NCBI GenBank assembly: GCA_949440065.1
Contig: CASRZP010000063.1
Location: 1 to 8,012 of the forward strand
Source: an uncultured Bacilli bacterium
Lineage (GTDB): Bacteria > Bacillota_I > Bacilli_A > RF39 > UBA660
Reading direction: 5' to 3'
DNA: 8,012 nt
Both the position numbers and the translations under genes were made by a program. Below the pieces are notes generated by a model. It ran no database searches and was not told the origin of the DNA. It was given only the letters and a program-made list of their open reading frames with translations. This document shows, piece by piece, positions 5,967 through 8,012 of this stretch (position 1 is its first letter; every line of letters begins with the position of its first letter).

Positions 5967-6521
5967 ATGAATCAAAAACAATTAAGAGTAGATTTTAGAA
6001 AAAAATGTAAAGAGGAAAAAAGACGAAGTTATCAATATACAATGATTGGTATGATTGTGACTTTTGTAGGATTATTTCTAGCTTTAGTGATTTTATTGCT
6101 AGATCAGTTTACTACTGTTTTCTTATATCCTTGGCCAATTATTTTGTATGCCATTTTTACCATTGTTGCTGTCGTCGGCATGGTATTAGAAGGAATGGGA
6201 GAGTTTAAGTTTTCTAAAGAATTTAAAACTCATGTAGCTAGTTTGAAACAAGAAAAAGTAAAAGTAGTAGTAAAGGAAGAAGAGAAAAAGCCTACTGCTG
6301 TTAAAGTGCCTAGTAAACCTTTAAAAACTTTAGTAAAAACAACACCAAAAGCACCATCAAAGGAAAAGACTACTAAACCAAATAAAGCATCTACCAAACA
6401 AGTATCCAAAGAGGAAAAGAAAAGTACTACTTCACCTAAGAAAAGTCAAACTTCTAAAAGTAAAACAAGTGTTAAGACAAGTTCTACTAAGAAATCAACA
6501 AAAACCACTAAGGCAAAATAG
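5967..6521 (+). CDS. Two-helix membrane protein with long Lys/Ser/Thr/Pro-rich tail (184 aa)
   Basis: No family recognised. Residues 1-22 are strongly basic (RKKCKEEKRR), about 24-45 and 52-74 are transmembrane helices joined by a short loop, and about 90-184 is a low-complexity tail almost entirely of Lys, Ser, Thr, Pro and Glu with imperfect repeats such as KTTK and SKTS. The positive-inside rule puts both ends in the cytosol, so the tail may bind nucleic acid, ribosomes or acidic phospholipid. If the topology is inverted it could instead bind anionic wall polymers. AGAGGGAAG at 5955-5963 sets the ATG. It is the second gene of the lysozyme operon, which suggests a wall or cell-cycle link (inference). 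Low-complexity tails like this vary in length between relatives. Confidence 0.85.
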   Translation: MNQKQLRVDFRKKCKEEKRRSYQYTMIGMIVTFVGLFLALVILLLDQFTTVFLYPWPIILYAIFTIVAVVGMVLEGMGEFKFSKEFKTHVASLKQEKVKVVVKEEEKKPTAVKVPSKPLKTLVKTTPKAPSKEKTTKPNKASTKQVSKEEKKSTTSPKKSQTSKSKTSVKTSSTKKSTKTTKAK

Positions 6522-6543
6522 GTTTAATCTATTATCGTAAAAT

Positions 6544-6574
6544 AAAAATAGGAATTTTAATTTGTTCCTATTTT
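6544..6574. terminator. Bidirectional terminator between convergent genes
   Basis: AAAATAGGAA (6545-6554) and TTCCTATTTT (6565-6574) are perfect 10-base arms with a 10-base loop. T-rich sequence follows on both strands, so it can serve both the lysozyme operon and the minus-strand gene. The stop codon of the latter (6568-6570) lies within the right arm. Confidence 0.8.
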
Positions 6575-7392
6575 ATTGTGGATTGTTTTTTTAAAATTTT
6601 ATTGTTTTCACTTTTTCTATAAATTTTAGATAACTGTTTAGTGGTATCGATTTCTAATATGATTTCTGAAGTTAAGAACTCGTCAATACTTTCTTTTTTG
6701 TTCATTGCCTCAGTCATCGTCATTAATACTTTAATCACTTCTTCTTCACTTTTTAGAAAAAAGCATATGTATTGATTTTCTGTAGGAAAAGCATGGTAGA
6801 AAATCGTTAACATTTTGCTCCCCTTAGTATAACTTAAGTTAAGATGACGATTATTGATTTCACTAATCACAAATTGATAAGTACCATTACTCGTACTATG
6901 ATTTTCATTGGCACTATATCTCATTAGCCATAAGTTTTGATAATTTTCACTAGCATAAGTAAGTGTACTGCCTTGTCCATCTAAATCAATTCTAGTAATG
7001 AATGATAGATTAGGTTCACTCTGATAACTTAATTCATTTGTTACTTGATTCGCTTTTACGCCTTTAACAAAAGGACTTTTTTCAACATTTTGTAATAATC
7101 TAGATAAAATAAGTTTGTTTACTTTAAGCATATGAGAATGATAAAAACCTTGTTCTAAATATTTACTATTATCATTAACTTGTTCTTCATTCGTTTTACT
7201 AGGGTCACTATTAGCAAATAAAGTTAAATAAACTTGTTCATCTATGTCGATAGTGTCATCATTACTATTTTGCGTAAGGGAAAAGGTATTTAAATCTATT
7301 TCATTAGCATTCACTACGGTAAGATTCATATTAGAAATGACTAATGTTGTTGTTACCGTTGCTAATAATTTTAATAATTTTTGATTTTTCAT
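6568..7392 (-). CDS. Secreted protein of unknown function (274 aa)
   Basis: No family recognised. A classical signal peptide is visible: basic MKNQK, a hydrophobic stretch to about residue 20, and a likely cleavage after V27-N28-A29. No lipobox, sortase motif or second membrane helix is seen, so the mature protein is probably released or wall-associated. A low-complexity Asn/Asp-rich segment (about 30-60) precedes a domain of alternating beta strands (SFITRIDLDGQGSTLTY, LNLSYTKGSKMLTIFYHAF, YICFFL) and a helical C-terminus rich in Lys, Asn and Ser. AAGGAG (plus-strand 7400-7405) sits seven bases before the ATG, and a near-consensus promoter lies just upstream. An 18-base palindrome fills the promoter spacer, so the gene is probably repressed by a dimeric regulator. 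It is convergent with the lysozyme operon and divergent from 7608. Confidence 0.85.
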   Translation of the reverse strand: MKNQKLLKLLATVTTTLVISNMNLTVVNANEIDLNTFSLTQNSNDDTIDIDEQVYLTLFANSDPSKTNEEQVNDNSKYLEQGFYHSHMLKVNKLILSRLLQNVEKSPFVKGVKANQVTNELSYQSEPNLSFITRIDLDGQGSTLTYASENYQNLWLMRYSANENHSTSNGTYQFVISEINNRHLNLSYTKGSKMLTIFYHAFPTENQYICFFLKSEEEVIKVLMTMTEAMNKKESIDEFLTSEIILEIDTTKQLSKIYRKSENNKILKKQSTIK

Positions 7393-7417
7393 GTAATCAC
7401 TCCTTCATGTGGTAACT

Positions 7418-7446
7418 ATCATAGCACAAGATAATTATCTTGTAAA
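7418..7446 (-). promoter_or_regulatory. Promoter for the minus-strand secreted protein gene
   Basis: Read on the minus strand: -35 TTTACA (7446-7441, 5 of 6), spacer of exactly 17 bases, and -10 TATGAT (7423-7418) preceded by TGC (extended -10). The start near 7411 gives a leader of about 19 bases. Confidence 0.8.
7426..7443. promoter_or_regulatory. Perfect 18-base palindrome, candidate repressor operator
   Basis: ACAAGATAATTATCTTGT reads the same on both strands. It occupies the spacer of the minus-strand promoter and the first three bases of its -35, and lies upstream of the transcript start, so it acts as DNA and not as an RNA hairpin. The position suits a dimeric repressor (TetR, MarR or GntR type). 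I cannot assign the family. Confidence 0.6.
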
Positions 7447-7508
7447 TTTAATTTTTAAAAAATCTTCTAGAAAAATGGTAAACTTCATATAGTATATAGA
7501 AAAAAGTT

Positions 7509-7537
7509 GTGACAAGAAATGAGAAAAGTGCTATAAT
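7509..7537 (+). promoter_or_regulatory. Promoter for the 7608 gene
   Basis: -35 GTGACA (7509-7514, 5 of 6), 17-base spacer, and consensus -10 TATAAT (7532-7537) preceded by TG at 7529-7530. The start near 7544 gives a leader of about 64 bases that begins with an inverted repeat. Confidence 0.82.
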
Positions 7538-7547
7538 AAATTTTGTC

Positions 7548-7563
7548 CAAGTAAGTTTACTTG
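7548..7563. promoter_or_regulatory. Inverted repeat at the transcript start, candidate operator
   Basis: CAAGTAA (7548-7554) and TTACTTG (7557-7563) are perfect 7-base arms around GT, 11 bases downstream of the -10. The position suits a repressor blocking early elongation. As RNA it could form only a 6-pair stem with a tetraloop. Confidence 0.45.
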
Positions 7564-7607
7564 AGAAAATGGTGTGGATATTTCATGAGAAGTTAGAGGT
7601 GAGAGGT

Positions 7608-8012
7608 ATGAGATATCATCATCTTAGGTTTGATATTTGGCTGTGCTTACTGTTAAGCTTTCTACTAGGTTGTGGTTTTGGTAAGATAGCAGAAAGTATT
7701 TTACCTAAAAGGTATCAAGAATATGTTAAAGAACATCAAGTTCAAGAAGGAGAAATCGGTGGTGTTGCTAAAGAGGATACCCCTAGAGCAGAAAGTGTTG
7801 ACGATTTGTTAAAATACGAAACATTTACGATTATCTCTAAAGGAATAGAGTATCGTAATAAAGGTGCTGGATATTATAAAGGCTACTATATGTATGCAGT
7901 AACGTTAAAATCAGGAGAAAAAGTAGCAGCAAGAATTAAAAATGATTCCGTACAACATATTGGTGATAGCATTTATAGTGGAGAGTCTATTCTTCCTTTA
8001 GGTCGTATTGTT
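7608..8012 (+). CDS. Membrane-anchored protein or lipoprotein of unknown function, 3' end outside window
   Basis: A frame of 135 codons is open to the last base. It starts at the ATG at 7608, with AGAGGTGA (7595-7602) five bases upstream. The N-terminus is basic and polar (MRYHHLRFD), followed by a hydrophobic segment 10-21 ending L19-L20-G21-C22, which is lipobox-like but with a poor -2 residue and the basic FGK just after it. Either a lipoprotein or a simple membrane anchor is possible. After a charged linker (about 30-65), a small beta domain begins near 69 (YETFTIISKG, YYMYAVTLKSGEKVAARI, ESILPLGRIV). The LPxGR ending resembles a segment leading to further membrane helices, but that part is not visible. 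No family recognised. Confidence 0.8.
   Translation, partial: MRYHHLRFDIWLCLLLSFLLGCGFGKIAESILPKRYQEYVKEHQVQEGEIGGVAKEDTPRAESVDDLLKYETFTIISKGIEYRNKGAGYYKGYYMYAVTLKSGEKVAARIKNDSVQHIGDSIYSGESILPLGRIV

Noticed and set aside
7465..7480. Short palindrome TTCTAGAA in the divergent region
   Set aside because: Eight bases of symmetry is expected often by chance in AT-rich DNA and it is not aligned to either promoter.

Overview
The window is AT-rich DNA (by eye roughly 30% G+C) from a Gram-positive-type low-GC bacterium, most likely a Bacilli/Mollicutes-related anaerobe. The signs are strong AAGGAGG-type ribosome binding sites, sigma-A promoters with extended -10 boxes, U-tract terminators, a membrane-anchored GH25 muramidase (so a peptidoglycan wall) and a superoxide reductase (typical of anaerobes). 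Tryptophan is coded by TGG and one gene ends in TGA, so the code is the standard bacterial one and not the Mycoplasma code. I cannot name the species. The gut low-GC Firmicute impression is inference.

Layout. (1) 1-246: the 3' part of a dUTPase gene, closed by a terminator. (2) 479-1054: a membrane-anchored protein of unknown function with its own near-consensus promoter. (3) 1216-2843: an extended -10 promoter drives a C5 cytosine-methyltransferase homologue that has lost its catalytic residues, coupled by a 4-base ATGA overlap to a GNAT acetyltransferase. (4) 2906-3655: a glycerophosphodiester-phosphodiesterase-fold protein that has also lost nearly all its catalytic residues. (5) 3740-4108: an intact desulfoferrodoxin-type superoxide reductase with promoter and strong terminator. 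(6) 4226-4675: an orphan cytosolic protein with a GTG start. (7) 4740-6521: a two-gene operon of a membrane-anchored Ig-like/GH25 lysozyme and a two-helix membrane protein with a long Lys/Ser/Thr/Pro-rich tail, closed by a bidirectional terminator. (8) 6568-7392, minus strand: a secreted protein of unknown function, facing the lysozyme operon. (9) 7608-8012: the start of a membrane-anchored protein or lipoprotein, divergent from the previous gene and running off the window. No gene-free stretch exceeds 300 bases. The longest are 247-478 and 7393-7607, and both hold promoters.

The most unusual content is a pair of neighbouring pseudoenzymes with open, full-length reading frames and functional-looking translation signals: a dead DNA methyltransferase with no restriction partner visible, and a dead phosphodiesterase. 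Loss of every catalytic motif while the fold motifs survive suggests retention for binding or regulatory roles, not simple decay. The second point of interest is the divergent control region 7393-7607. It has a perfect 18-base palindrome lying between the -35 and -10 of the minus-strand promoter, and a different inverted repeat at the start of the plus-strand transcript.

No mobile element, CRISPR array, tRNA or rRNA is seen.
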